This document shows positions 1 to 9,308 of a DNA stretch of 64,000 bases, one piece after another. Origin of the DNA: Bifidobacterium aquikefiri (lineage in GTDB: Bacteria; Actinomycetota; Actinomycetes; Actinomycetales; Bifidobacteriaceae); assembly GCF_002259795.1 (NCBI RefSeq), contig NZ_MWXA01000006.1, positions 48,504 through 112,503 of the forward strand. Direction: 5' to 3'. Each line of letters begins with the position of its first letter. Positions within the stretch are counted from its first letter, which is position 1. The translations under genes and the position numbers were made by a program. Under the pieces are notes generated by a model that saw only the letters and a list, made by a program, of their open reading frames with translations, did not search any database and was not told where the DNA came from.

Positions 1-1075
1 GCTTCGGAGGCTCTGGTGGCGCGCCTATCAGACCCAGCTTGCTCAGCGGGGATGCCGTGAGCTGCCGGAGTGCCGCGACCATTCCGAAAGTCACTAACGA
101 TACTCCCAGCATAAGCGCAAACGCAGCGGTACATGCACCGGAGCGCGCCCATTGAGCACCCAGATCGAGACCTGGCTCAATCTGCCAATACACGTATGCA
201 CCATAGAGAACAGCAACAATGCCAGCTGTGATCATCACCGTTGCAACGATTTGAACGCTTGCCGAAGACATTCGCGTTCCTGGCTCATCCATACCACTGC
301 TTCGGGTGAAAGCAAGCATGATGCATGCCAGACCGGCTATGATCAGCAGCGACATAAGTGGATCAGAGGGACGATGCCACTGTGCCTCAACCACAGAGAG
401 CGCCACCATCAGAGTGAATGCCCAACCGACAAAGGCCGCAACGGCACGCCATACGCGCGGAACTGCGCATACAAGAACCACCGCACCGGCCGCCGCCATC
501 AGGGTGTGTCCCGATGGCGCAGAATTCGATGTATACGATGCTACATTCACAAGGAACGGCCTAGGCAATACACGCTTGACGGTTGCAGCAACGGCGAAGC
601 TGACGACTCCAAAGACTGCGAGCTGAATCAGGAGCGCCCAGCGTCTTCGCACGATAACGACTGCAATCGCAATCAGAGCGAATACTGCAACGATGGCAAC
701 ATCGATATAGGTGTGAACGAAAATCTTGAGCACAGCGATGAACCATGTTGGCAGAGCAGCTGAGAAGTAGCTCCATACCATGTCGTCGTATTCCTGGCCT
801 GTTACCGTCCGCACAGCAAACAGCCACAAGACGGCACCGAGCAACAGCATCGCAATGCCCAAGCCTGCACACATTGCGATACTTGCTTTGCGAGGCCTGA
901 CGGTCAGCGGATCCGTCGTAACCATGTCAAAGGAAAGTTTGGCCTGTTCCGGATTCTTCTCAATCTGATCATCGCCAACGCTTTCTCCAAGGGAATCGGC
1001 TGCTCGCTCAAGATCTGAACTGCCCTGAACACTGGAGTTAGGCGTATCGTCTGAATGTTCTTTGAATTCACTCAT
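1..1075 (-). CDS. PAP2-family membrane phosphatase, 3' end outside window
   Basis: The reading frame starts at the ATG ending at 1075 and stays open to base 1, so at least 358 codons are present and the C-terminus lies outside the window. An acidic, probably cytoplasmic N-terminus of about 70 residues precedes several hydrophobic segments. Three PAP2 signature pieces are visible: VKRVLPRPF around residue 175, APSGH around residue 185 and WHRPSD around residue 232. These supply the phosphate-binding Lys/Arg and the two catalytic His residues. The first motif has a shorter Lys-to-Arg-Pro spacing than the usual KX6RP. Family members dephosphorylate lipid phosphates such as undecaprenyl or phosphatidylglycerol phosphate at the membrane; the substrate here cannot be told. 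The family assignment is firm, the role is inference. Confidence 0.85.
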   Translation of the reverse strand, partial: MSEFKEHSDDTPNSSVQGSSDLERAADSLGESVGDDQIEKNPEQAKLSFDMVTTDPLTVRPRKASIAMCAGLGIAMLLLGAVLWLFAVRTVTGQEYDDMVWSYFSAALPTWFIAVLKIFVHTYIDVAIVAVFALIAIAVVIVRRRWALLIQLAVFGVVSFAVAATVKRVLPRPFLVNVASYTSNSAPSGHTLMAAAGAVVLVCAVPRVWRAVAAFVGWAFTLMVALSVVEAQWHRPSDPLMSLLIIAGLACIMLAFTRSSGMDEPGTRMSSASVQIVATVMITAGIVAVLYGAYVYWQIEPGLDLGAQWARSGACTAAFALMLGVSLVTFGMVAALRQLTASPLSKLGLIGAPPEPPK

Positions 1076-1112
1076 AACCATGACTCTAAGGGTAGGGCTA
1101 TATGTGCGAACA

Positions 1113-1667
1113 GGGGTTATAGGCACAGAGGTGTGGGTTTTAGTCTTCGCTGGCGTGCTGGCGTGTAATTCGTTCCATTCGATGTCATGCTCCTCTCCCG
1201 TCATCCCGAGCGAGCGCAGCGAGTCGGTGGTATGGACTCGTCAAAGCTATATGTACCATCGTCAGAGTCGGCCGTATGAACGACAACACCATCGTCATCC
1301 CGAGCGAGCGCAGCGAGTCGGTGGTATGAACGACAACACCATTGTCATTCCGAGCGAGCGTAGCGAGTCGAGGGATCTTGGCTGTTGATGCTCGCAAGGG
1401 TGAGATCTCTCGACTCGCTGCGCTCGCTCGAGATGACAATGGGTCGGGGCGACGAGGGCTGTGGATTCGGTCGGAGTGACAAGGGAGGTGGGGATGGCGG
1501 GCATCGACATTGGGTCGTTCCTGCTCTCGTGGTTGTGTTGCGATGCATGATGGTGCCGCAATACGGGCACAAGGTTGCGTTCATGCATTCCAAGTCAAAC
1601 AGGAGCAACACCCACTCCCACAAGAGCTAGGAGACAATTCTCCACACACATCTGCGCCTATAACCCC
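1113..1667 (+). repeat. Long intergenic repeat element, copy A (MITE-like)
   Basis: A non-coding stretch of about 555 bp is bounded by near-perfect terminal inverted repeats, GGGGTTATAGGCAC at 1113-1126 and its complement with one mismatch at 1654-1667. Inside are three copies of a CCGAGCGAGCGCAGCGAG-type unit near 1205, 1300 and 1352. A long palindrome spans about 1350-1435, with arms that read GAGTCGAG then GATCT and back. Most of the sequence recurs in opposite orientation at 21199-21677. Short open frames inside show no protein-like composition. It is best described as a miniature non-autonomous mobile or REP-like element; no transposase is present. Confidence 0.75.
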
Positions 1668-1691
1668 GAACAGGGCTGAATTAGAATATGA

Positions 1692-1776
1692 AAACTCCCA
1701 CGCACCCGTCAGAGGCCACTTACCCTTGCTGCATTCCTGCCCTGGGGGGATTGGGTGACATAACGCCACGTGGGAG
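1692..1776 (-). ncRNA. ffs: Signal recognition particle RNA (4.5S type)
   Basis: Read on the minus strand, CTCCCACG at 1769-1776 pairs with CGTGGGAG at 1692-1699 and closes an ~85-nt molecule. The middle carries CCCCCAGGGCAGGAATGCAGCAAGGGTAAG (about 1717-1748), which matches the conserved apical SRP domain: the GGCAGGAA asymmetric loop and the GCAGC side that binds Ffh. A T-run (TTTTC) follows the 3' arm. The size agrees with the short bacterial SRP RNA that lacks the Alu domain. It would work with Ffh and with FtsY, which is encoded at 48416-49633. The assignment rests on the conserved core and the closing stem; exact ends are approximate. Confidence 0.85.
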
Positions 1777-1970
1777 CACAAAATATCCTACCCGATTGAG
1801 TGGATTTTACCAAGAGAGGCTCGTGAGTCCTTCTCGCACCGGGACATACAAGGATTCGATATCACGGCTACCATATGAGAGGAGCCATGTTGAGCCGACT
1901 TCCGGAATGCATCATGGCCGGTACGACAAGAAGACATGCAAGTAATATTTCAGCAACGGAAAGGGAAGTG

Positions 1971-3146
1971 ATGAGCGAACAGGCTGATCTCATCATCGTT
2001 GGCGCGGGACTCTTCGGATTGACCATTGCGCAGCAGGCGGTGGAGCACAATGGTGCGAAGGTTGAGATAATTGAGGCACGCGGCAATATCGGTGGCAATG
2101 CATACAGCTATATGGACAAGCAGACCGGTGCCGAAATACACAAGTATGGAGCTCATCTCTTCCACACTTCGAATCCACGCGTGTGGGAGTATGTCAATCG
2201 TTTCACGAGCTTCACGCACTATGTTCATCATGTGTATACGACTCATAACGGCGAAGTCTTCCCCATGCCAATCAATCTTGGCACCATCAATCAGTTCTTC
2301 CATGCGAGTTATTCGCCGGAAGAAGCCAAGCGGCTCATTGCCGAGCAGGCGGGAGAACTGGCCGGAAGTACACCGAACAATCTGAACGATCAGGGCATCA
2401 GCCTTATCGGCCGACCGCTGTACGAGGCATTCATCAAGCATTACACGGCAAAGCAGTGGCAGATGGATCCCAGTACTCTTCCCGCTTCAATCATTCGAAG
2501 GCTCCCCGTCCGATTCAACTACAACAATCGCTATTTCAAAGACACATGGGAAGGCCTGCCAGTCGATGGATATACCGCCTGGTTCGAGCGTATGATTGAT
2601 GATCCGCGCATTCACGTCACCCTTTCAACCGACTTCTTCGATACGAGTCAGCCACTCAACCGTGACGCGCTCGTTGGCAAGGTGCCGATTGTGTATACGG
2701 GGCCAGTAGATAAATACTTCAACTATGAGCTCGGGGATCTGCAATGGAAGACCGTCGATTTCAAGGAGAAGCGCTACGACGAGGATGACCATCTCGGATG
2801 CCCGGTCATGAACTATGCTGATGAGGATGTGCCATTCACCCGTGCCATCGAATTCAAGAATTTCAATCCAGAGCGATACGAGCGGCAGAATCACGAGCAC
2901 ACGGTTGTCTGGGAGGAATACTCCCGCTCAGCCTCGCGCAATGACGAGCCATATTACCCGGTGAGCACTGCCGCAGACAAGCAGCTCTATGCTCAATACA
3001 AAGAGAAGGTAGCTGCCGAGCCACAGGTTATTTTCGGTGGAAGGCTCGGAACCTATGCATATTACGACATGCATCAGGTGATAGACAAGGCTCTGGATTC
3101 ATTTGAAAACGAGGTTCAGCCACTTCTCAAGAATCTCAAGGACTGA
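1971..3146 (+). CDS. glf: UDP-galactopyranose mutase
   Basis: A 391-residue flavoprotein that interconverts UDP-galactopyranose and UDP-galactofuranose, the donor for galactofuranose in cell-surface glycans. The N-terminus has the FAD dinucleotide fold IIVGAGLFGL at residues 7-16. The family blocks GGNAYS, HKYGAHLFHT and the C-terminal FGGRLGTYAYYDMHQVI are present. The ATG at 1971 is preceded by AAAGGGAAG and begins right before the FAD motif; an in-frame ATG at 1875 would add 32 residues with no similarity to the family. The length is normal for bacterial Glf. No galactofuranosyltransferase lies beside it; the GT2 gene at 62554 is far away. Convergent with ino1. Confidence 0.95.
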   Translation: MSEQADLIIVGAGLFGLTIAQQAVEHNGAKVEIIEARGNIGGNAYSYMDKQTGAEIHKYGAHLFHTSNPRVWEYVNRFTSFTHYVHHVYTTHNGEVFPMPINLGTINQFFHASYSPEEAKRLIAEQAGELAGSTPNNLNDQGISLIGRPLYEAFIKHYTAKQWQMDPSTLPASIIRRLPVRFNYNNRYFKDTWEGLPVDGYTAWFERMIDDPRIHVTLSTDFFDTSQPLNRDALVGKVPIVYTGPVDKYFNYELGDLQWKTVDFKEKRYDEDDHLGCPVMNYADEDVPFTRAIEFKNFNPERYERQNHEHTVVWEEYSRSASRNDEPYYPVSTAADKQLYAQYKEKVAAEPQVIFGGRLGTYAYYDMHQVIDKALDSFENEVQPLLKNLKD

Positions 3147-3206
3147 TTGCCACAAAACTCGAAATCTCGATGGCAAGAGCGGAGAATCTCATGCACGCGA
3201 AGTAAG

Positions 3207-3251
3207 AAACTCTTGGTTGACACAGCTTTTAGCCGCGCCCACCAAGAGTTT
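3207..3251. terminator. Bidirectional hairpin between glf and ino1
   Basis: AAACTCTTGG at 3207-3216 and CCAAGAGTTT at 3242-3251 form a 10-bp perfect stem with a 25-nt loop, in the gap between two convergent genes. The right arm ends in TTTT on the plus strand and the left arm gives a short T-run on the minus strand. The large loop makes it a weak terminator candidate. Between 3146 and 3165 there is also a single half-copy of the GCCACAAAACTCG repeat described elsewhere. Confidence 0.45.
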
Positions 3252-3317
3252 TATGTCCAACTGTCAGCAACCAGTTCGTGCGAGCGCTTCACTTGAGTGC
3301 TTCACATCGAAGCCAGT

Positions 3318-4460
3318 TCAGGCGTTCCACACGTCCTTGCCCGCGGCCTTTGCGGCTGCTGCATCAGCATCGAGTGTATCCTGAGTGGATTCAACGGAAC
3401 CCGCAATGAATTCCTCAACCAGACGACGTGCTTCATTGTCTTCGTGCTGAACTGCAGGAGACTTCATGAAGTATGAGCTTGGAGCCAGGATTGGGCCGGC
3501 AAGACCGCGGTCAAGAGCAATCTTTGCCGCGCGGATTGCATCAATGACGATGCCTGCTGAATTTGGAGAATCCCATACGGTGAGCTTGTATTCAAGTTCG
3601 AGCGGAACGTTGCCGAAGGTGGTGCCCTCCAAGCGGACGAATGCGAGCTTGCGATCGTCGAGCCATGCGACATAGTCCGAAGGTCCAATATGAACGTTGC
3701 GGTCTTCCATGTCGTGAGGAACGATTGAAGTCACTGCACGTGTCTTCGAGATCTTCTTGGACTCGAGACGCGTACGCTGCAGCATGTTCATGAAGTCCAT
3801 GTTGCCACCAACATTGAGCTGGTAGGTGCGGTCGAGGCGAACGCCACGATCCTCGAACAGGCGAGCCATGACACGGTGCGTGATGGTGGCTCCGACCTGA
3901 GACTTGATATCGTCGCCGACGATGGGGACGCCGGCATCCTTGAACTTTTGAGCCCATTCGGGATCCGAAGCGATGAATACCGGAAGGCAGTTGACGAATG
4001 CGCAGCCTGCATCCATGGCAGCCTGAGCATAGCCCTTGTCGGCCTGCTCGGAGCCGACCGGCAGGTAGCTGACGAGAATATCGACGTGGCGTTCCTTCAA
4101 CACGCTGGCAACGTCAACCGGTTCTGCATCTGATTCCTTGATCATCTGCTGGTAATACTCACCGAGACCGTCTCCTGTTGGACCGCGCTGAACCTCAACG
4201 CCAAGATCAGGAACATCCTCGAACTTGTAGGTGTTGTTTTGAGAAGCGTAGATTGCCTTGCTCAAGTCCAAACCAACCTTCGCAGCATCCACATCGAATG
4301 CAGCTACAAACTCGATATCGCGGACGCGATAGCCACCGAAGACCGTGTGCATCAAGCCTGGCACATGTTCGTCGTCATCAACATCCTTGTAGAAGGAAAC
4401 ACCTTGCACCAGCGACGAGGCACAATTGCCTACGCCAGCTATGGCAACACGAATTGTCAT
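3318..4460 (-). CDS. ino1: Inositol-3-phosphate synthase
   Basis: A 380-residue NAD-dependent cyclase that converts glucose 6-phosphate to 1L-myo-inositol 3-phosphate, the first step toward inositol lipids and inositol-linked thiols in actinobacteria. The N-terminal NAD-binding motif [16 protein letters not shown] is followed by FDVDAAKVG, and later by the family blocks [24 protein letters not shown] and [15 protein letters not shown]. The start at 4460 is set by AGGAG eight bases upstream (CTGAGGAGTGGTTTTATG). An AT-rich promoter candidate sits just upstream. The length and the compact form match the short actinobacterial Ino1 type rather than the longer eukaryotic one. What the cell does with the inositol is not shown by neighbours. 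Confidence 0.95.
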   Translation of the reverse strand: MTIRVAIAGVGNCASSLVQGVSFYKDVDDDEHVPGLMHTVFGGYRVRDIEFVAAFDVDAAKVGLDLSKAIYASQNNTYKFEDVPDLGVEVQRGPTGDGLGEYYQQMIKESDAEPVDVASVLKERHVDILVSYLPVGSEQADKGYAQAAMDAGCAFVNCLPVFIASDPEWAQKFKDAGVPIVGDDIKSQVGATITHRVMARLFEDRGVRLDRTYQLNVGGNMDFMNMLQRTRLESKKISKTRAVTSIVPHDMEDRNVHIGPSDYVAWLDDRKLAFVRLEGTTFGNVPLELEYKLTVWDSPNSAGIVIDAIRAAKIALDRGLAGPILAPSSYFMKSPAVQHEDNEARRLVEEFIAGSVESTQDTLDADAAAAKAAGKDVWNA

Positions 4461-4502
4461 AAAACCACTCCTCAGTTCATTAACGTTAAATCCCAACCCT
4501 AT

Positions 4503-4532
4503 AGCATACCTTCGAATCATGAGAGATTGCAA
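4503..4532 (-). promoter_or_regulatory. Candidate ino1 promoter
   Basis: On the minus strand TTGCAA (4527-4532) lies 18 bp from TATGCT (4503-4508), about 45 bp before the ino1 start. A palindromic TTAACGTTAA lies between the promoter and the start codon near 4478-4490 and could be an operator. This is a consensus match only. Confidence 0.4.
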
Positions 4533-4660
4533 AGAGCAGATTGAATAAATGAGTCAAAACCCAGACAAATTGAACTGAAGATGTGAATGAAACGTACAAA
4601 AAGAATGGATTTGACAAACCCGAAGTGTGCTTTTCAGCGAAATTGATTAGCGTAGTGTCC

Positions 4661-6922
4661 ATGGATTTTGAGACTCGATCAATACGTTCGAATGCGGGAG
4701 GGGCCCGCAGCAGCACAACAAAGAACTCAAGACGAGGTGTAACAAGAAGGACAAACGCTTCGAATCATCGGAAGAATGCGAACAAATCCCCCTCGCATCA
4801 TTCAGGCAAAAGAAACGGTAAAAGGAAACGCAGCATAGGCCGCAGAATACTCTTCACGCTGCTTGCACTATTCATTCTTGGCATTGTCGCTGTGGCCGGA
4901 ACACTTGCCTATATGTATGCAAAAACCGAGATTCCCAAACCTGAATCCATAGCGCTTGCACAGAAGACGACAGTATATTATGCAGATGGAAAAACGCCAA
5001 TCGGTTCCTATGCCGAGCAGAATCGCGAGATAATCGACTGTTCGACACTTCCCAAATACGTGGGCAATGCGATCATCTCTTCGGAAAATCGAACTTTCTA
5101 TCAAGACAGCGGCATTGATCTGCGCGGTATCGGCAGAGCATTCCTGAACAACGTCACGAAGGGCACCCGCCAGGGCGGTTCGACCATCACGCAGCAATAT
5201 GCCGAACGGTATTATCTCGGTGAGACCACAAGCTATGCCGGAAAGCTCCGTGAAGCCATTCTCTCGCTGAAGATTGCCCAGACGGAAAACAAAGACACCG
5301 TGCTGTGCAACTATATGAATACGATCTATCTTGGCCGCGGCGCATATGGCATCGAGGCTGCATCGAAGGCCTATTTCAACAAGGATGCCAAGAATCTGAC
5401 AATCTCAGAGGCGGCGATGCTCGCCGGCATCATCCCTTCACCGACATACTGGGATCCGGCCGTCAATGAGAAAGAAGCCAAGCTGCGCTTTACCCGCGTG
5501 ATCAGGATCATGCGCGAGGATAATCACATCACTGCCAAGCAGGCCAAAGACGCAAGCATGCCGAAGTCCGTCACACCCTCGACACAGAATGCCTATGCCG
5601 GCCAGCAGGGCTATCTTCTGCGCATGGTCAAGGACGAACTGATATCCAGCAAGGCCTTCACCGAAAGCGAGCTCGATACCGGCGGATACAAGATTACGAC
5701 AACGATTGATAAGGCAAAGCAGGATCTGATGTTCCAGACCGCCAGCCCATCTACCAAGAATGGTGTATTGCCCGCTGGTCTGGAGGTGGGCGGCATCAGC
5801 GTGGATCCTCAGACCGGTGCGATCGTCTCGCTCTATGCTGGCGACGACTATCTGAAACGAGAGTTGAACAATGCTTCACAGTCGACTTTCCAGGTCGGTT
5901 CGACCATGAAGGTATTCACCCTGCTTGGCGCAATTCAGGACGATGTGAATCTCGACACCTATTTCAACGGCAACTCCCCCAGAACCTTCTCAAGCGTTGG
6001 CAAGGCAGTGGCCAATGATGGCGGTGTCAGCTATGGATACATCAATCTGTATACGGCACTGGCCAACTCGGTCAATACCGTATTCATGGATTTGAATGAC
6101 CATGTCACTCCTGCAAAGACTGCTTCGATCGCCAAGGATGCTGGCATCCAAGGCACGATTGACAGCAAGTCTGCGTTCAACACACTCGGTGTCGTCTCCT
6201 TGAGCATCATGGATCTGGCGCGAGGATATTCCACCTTGGCCAACGATGGTGCCAAACCGACGCTGCATATCGTAGCGAACGTCCAGAACCAGGCAGGCAA
6301 GGAGCAATACAAGGCTTCCAACGCAACCAGCAAGGTCTTCGATGCCAACGATGTTGCACTGCTGCAAAAGGCCATGACCGGTGTCATCCAGAATGGAACC
6401 GGTTCGGCAGCCCGTTCGATAGGCAAGACCATCGCCGGAAAATCAGGTACCGCAAACGACAACACCGCCGCAGATTTCGTTGGATTCACACCATCGACGC
6501 TGACTGCATTCGGTCTATGGTATCCATCGTCAACCGGCGGTGCCGAGGAAGTACCGACATTCCTTGGCTATCCCCACGGTTCCGGCTATCCGGCGTATAT
6601 GTTTGCACAATATATGTCTCAGGCCTTGGAAAGTGAGCCGGATCAGAGCTTCCCGACTGCAACCGACAACGGCAAGGTCGGTGGCCCGGATGGAACCTGG
6701 GGCACGGGGAGTAACTATTCGAAGAGCACTGCGTCACCGACACCCACTGCATCGCCCTCGGAATCGACATCAGCCACTGCCTCACCATCAACTTCTGCCA
6801 CACCTTCTCAGTCATCCTCTCCTCAGCCAACAACATCCGCTCCTACTACCTCAGCATCAACGGAATCTTCAAAAGCCGAATTGAAGGACTCTCAGACCCA
6901 GCAAAACGGCACTTCCGAATAG
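4661..6922 (+). CDS. Class A penicillin-binding protein (transglycosylase/transpeptidase)
   Basis: A bifunctional murein synthase of about 753 residues. A basic N-terminal cytoplasmic tail is followed by one membrane segment (about residues 62-86, ILFTLLALFILGIVAVAG). The GT51 glycosyltransferase domain follows, with SSENRTFYQDSGID near residue 140 and QGGSTITQQYAE near 171. The transpeptidase domain has its acylated serine in GSTMKVF (about 413), SVNTV (about 475) and KSGTA (about 593). The last ~75 residues are a Ser/Thr/Pro-rich low-complexity tail. The start is uncertain: 4661 is chosen, but 4583 is in frame and would add 26 residues; neither has a strong ribosome-binding site. It is divergent from ino1 and acts outside the membrane in septal or side-wall peptidoglycan synthesis. 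Confidence 0.93.
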   Translation: MDFETRSIRSNAGGARSSTTKNSRRGVTRRTNASNHRKNANKSPSHHSGKRNGKRKRSIGRRILFTLLALFILGIVAVAGTLAYMYAKTEIPKPESIALAQKTTVYYADGKTPIGSYAEQNREIIDCSTLPKYVGNAIISSENRTFYQDSGIDLRGIGRAFLNNVTKGTRQGGSTITQQYAERYYLGETTSYAGKLREAILSLKIAQTENKDTVLCNYMNTIYLGRGAYGIEAASKAYFNKDAKNLTISEAAMLAGIIPSPTYWDPAVNEKEAKLRFTRVIRIMREDNHITAKQAKDASMPKSVTPSTQNAYAGQQGYLLRMVKDELISSKAFTESELDTGGYKITTTIDKAKQDLMFQTASPSTKNGVLPAGLEVGGISVDPQTGAIVSLYAGDDYLKRELNNASQSTFQVGSTMKVFTLLGAIQDDVNLDTYFNGNSPRTFSSVGKAVANDGGVSYGYINLYTALANSVNTVFMDLNDHVTPAKTASIAKDAGIQGTIDSKSAFNTLGVVSLSIMDLARGYSTLANDGAKPTLHIVANVQNQAGKEQYKASNATSKVFDANDVALLQKAMTGVIQNGTGSAARSIGKTIAGKSGTANDNTAADFVGFTPSTLTAFGLWYPSSTGGAEEVPTFLGYPHGSGYPAYMFAQYMSQALESEPDQSFPTATDNGKVGGPDGTWGTGSNYSKSTASPTPTASPSESTSATASPSTSATPSQSSSPQPTTSAPTTSASTESSKAELKDSQTQQNGTSE

Positions 6923-7024
6923 CCTCAGTATCGGCTGATAACAGAACTTTCAAACGTTTCAGTACTCGATCATTCGACGCATCATCATCTCTCCCATGCA
7001 TCGGCGAGTGTGAACAAACACAAA

Positions 7025-7065
7025 AATCCTGCCGTCTCTCATATGAAATGAGAGGCGGCAGGATT
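7025..7065 (-). terminator. Terminator of leuA
   Basis: An 18-bp stem (AATCCTGCCG at 7025 with CGGCAGGATT ending at 7065, one G-T pair) has a 5-nt ATGAA loop. On the minus strand the stem runs into TTTTTG, a standard intrinsic terminator downstream of leuA. It may also stop plus-strand reading from the penicillin-binding protein gene. Confidence 0.85.
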
Positions 7066-7147
7066 ACACTGCACTGCTACAAGAGACCAGAGTATGCGAC
7101 ATGGATATCTCACATACAATCGGCCCCCTCGCAGAGGCAAGAGGCAG

Positions 7148-9061
7148 TCACCGCTCGGAACGATTGATTGCTGAGATAATTGCCTTCAGCGAGCTCGTGG
7201 TGATTGACGAATCAATCCCAACACCCCACAGCGTCTGCGAGCCTTCATCGGCACCAATCTTGCATTCGATGTAGGACGCCGCAAGAGCATCGCTGCCAGC
7301 GGTCATGGCATGCTCGACGTAGTCCTGGACCGAGACTCGAATATCCAAGGATTCCAGGGCGTTCAGGAAGGCAGCCAAAGGTCCGTTGCCTTCGCCACGG
7401 ATATTGCGCTCAACGGCCTCTCCACTGCCTCCGATGCCGCGATCCATTACCGAAGCCTGCAGAATCGTATCCGATCCATCTTCGCCCGACATCACCGAAA
7501 CGTTGTGAAGCTTGAGCCTTCCCCAACGCACGAGAGACGCATCGGCCTGATCGCTCAATGCGCGGCTTGCAACAGTGCTGGTGCTCCCAGATGCCTCGAC
7601 GGGAAGATACTCGTCCTTGAACAGACGCCAGATATCCTCGTCGCGCACCTCGCGCTTCGTCTGATCTGCGTAGTGCTGAACGACTCGGTCGAATTCAACC
7701 TGTAGACGCTTAGGCAGATCCAGATTGTGGTTCGACTTGAGCAGGAAGGCCATGCCACCCTTGCCCGACTGTGAATTGACACGAATGATTGCCTCGTAAC
7801 TGCCACCGACATCCTTGGGATCGATGGGAAGATACGGAACCAGCCAGAGATAGTTCGACAGATCCGCATTGTCTCGCAATGCCGCCTGCTCGCGGGCCTC
7901 GAGACCCTTCTTGATGGCATCCTGGTGTGAGCCAGAGAATGCGGTGAACACAAAATGCCCGGCATACGGATGGCGTTCAGAAATCTTGATCTGATTGCAG
8001 TATTCGACCGTTCGCCGAATCTCGGCCATATCTGAGAAATCAATCTGAGGATCGATGCCCTGAACAAGAAGATTCAAGCCAAGCGTACACAGATCAACAT
8101 TGCCGGTGCGCTCACCATTGCCGAGCAAGCATCCCTCGACTCTATCTGCACCTGCCAAAACGCCCATTTCCGTTGCCGCGACCGCCATGCCCTCATCGTT
8201 GTGTGGATGCAGCGAAAGGACAATCGATTCGCGGTTCTTGAGATTCTTCGAAATGTATTCAACCTCGTCGGCGAACACATTGGCCGTGGTCATCTCGACT
8301 GTATTTGGCAGATTGATGATCATTGGATGATCTGGAGTCGGCTGAATGATATCGGTCACCGCATCGCAAACCTCAAGCGAGTATTCAGGCTCTGCACCCG
8401 AGAAGGATTCAGGCGAATATTCATAATAGATATCGGTGTTGCCGGCATCCTTTTCCAAGGATCTGCATAGCTTTGCAGCATCTATTGCCAGCTGCTTGAT
8501 ACCCGCCTTGTCCTTGCGGAACACCACTTCACGCTGCAACACTGAAACCGAATTGTAGAAGTGCACGACTGCCCGCTTCGCTCCACGAAGCGCTTCATAA
8601 GTCTTGCGGATCAAGTGCTCACGAGCCTGGGTGAGTACGACGATGGTGACATCGTCAGGAATCAGCTCACGTTCAATCAGCAATCTGATGAAGTCATAAT
8701 CGGTTGAGGAAGCCGAGGGGAAACCGACCTCAACCTCCTTGTATCCCATCTGCATAAGGAGATTCCAAAATCGCAGCTTGCGTTCGGGATCCATCGGATC
8801 AACCAGCGCCTGATTACCGTCTCTCAAGTCAACCGAGCACCAACGCGGCGCTCTCATAAGTTTCTTGTCTGGCCAGGTTCGTTGCGGATATTCGAATGGA
8901 ACCTGCTTATCGTAGGCCACATATTTATGGAATGGCATCGAGCTGGCTCGTTGCGGTGAGCCTACAAATCGTGCAGGAGGCAGCAGCAGATCATTATTAC
9001 CTCCATTGGAACCTGCAGCTTCGGCTGCTAAATCAAACACAGATGAATGATCGTTATCCAT
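7148..9061 (-). CDS. leuA: 2-isopropylmalate synthase
   Basis: A 637-residue enzyme condensing acetyl-CoA with 2-oxoisovalerate, the committed step of leucine synthesis. The N-terminal part holds the HMG-CoA-lyase-like TIM barrel with WCSVDLRDGNQAL (metal and substrate site) and LSLHPHNDEG carrying the metal-binding HxH. The C-terminal ~150 residues form the leucine-binding regulatory domain. The overall length matches the long actinobacterial LeuA form. The start is firmly set by AAAGGAGGAAGT directly before the ATG at 9061. Feedback inhibition by leucine is expected from the family. Two inverted-repeat arms upstream of the gene may belong to its control. Confidence 0.96.
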   Translation of the reverse strand: MDNDHSSVFDLAAEAAGSNGGNNDLLLPPARFVGSPQRASSMPFHKYVAYDKQVPFEYPQRTWPDKKLMRAPRWCSVDLRDGNQALVDPMDPERKLRFWNLLMQMGYKEVEVGFPSASSTDYDFIRLLIERELIPDDVTIVVLTQAREHLIRKTYEALRGAKRAVVHFYNSVSVLQREVVFRKDKAGIKQLAIDAAKLCRSLEKDAGNTDIYYEYSPESFSGAEPEYSLEVCDAVTDIIQPTPDHPMIINLPNTVEMTTANVFADEVEYISKNLKNRESIVLSLHPHNDEGMAVAATEMGVLAGADRVEGCLLGNGERTGNVDLCTLGLNLLVQGIDPQIDFSDMAEIRRTVEYCNQIKISERHPYAGHFVFTAFSGSHQDAIKKGLEAREQAALRDNADLSNYLWLVPYLPIDPKDVGGSYEAIIRVNSQSGKGGMAFLLKSNHNLDLPKRLQVEFDRVVQHYADQTKREVRDEDIWRLFKDEYLPVEASGSTSTVASRALSDQADASLVRWGRLKLHNVSVMSGEDGSDTILQASVMDRGIGGSGEAVERNIRGEGNGPLAAFLNALESLDIRVSVQDYVEHAMTAGSDALAASYIECKIGADEGSQTLWGVGIDSSITTSSLKAIISAINRSER

Positions 9062-9183
9062 ACTTCCTCCTTTGCCTTGTCAAGACGACACAACGCACGC
9101 GCATTGTTGCACGTATCAATCGCACATTGTACCCAGTTTGAGCCTGATCATGAGCGGAGTGTTCATTTTCAAGGAATGCGCAC

Positions 9184-9286
9184 GCTCATTGTGAACTTAC
9201 TGAAGTAGAAAAGCCGAATAATGGCGATATTCGACCGTCATTTCTGCATTTTCAGCCATATGTACCCAGAGGAGTTCACAATGAGC
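9184..9286. promoter_or_regulatory. Perfect 14-bp inverted repeat upstream of leuA
   Basis: GCTCATTGTGAACT at 9184-9197 is repeated in inverse orientation, AGTTCACAATGAGC, at 9273-9286, with 75 bp between. A -10-like TACAAT on the minus strand lies at 9126-9131, between this pair and leuA. The arms could be paired operators bound by one regulator or the base of a long RNA hairpin in a leader. No leader peptide rich in leucine codons was recognised. Confidence 0.5.
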
Positions 9287-9308
9287 ACCGGTCAGAGCAT
9301 TTTGAGGC

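Noticed and set aside
152..872. Open frames on both strands inside the PAP2 gene region
   Set aside because: They are shadows of the minus-strand PAP2 frame that runs off the window; their composition is arginine- and histidine-rich and lacks ribosome-binding sites.
1062..1630. Several short open frames over the long repeat element
   Set aside because: They read the repeated GAGCGAGCGCAGC units as arginine/serine-rich peptides and recur with every repeat copy; they have no protein-like composition.
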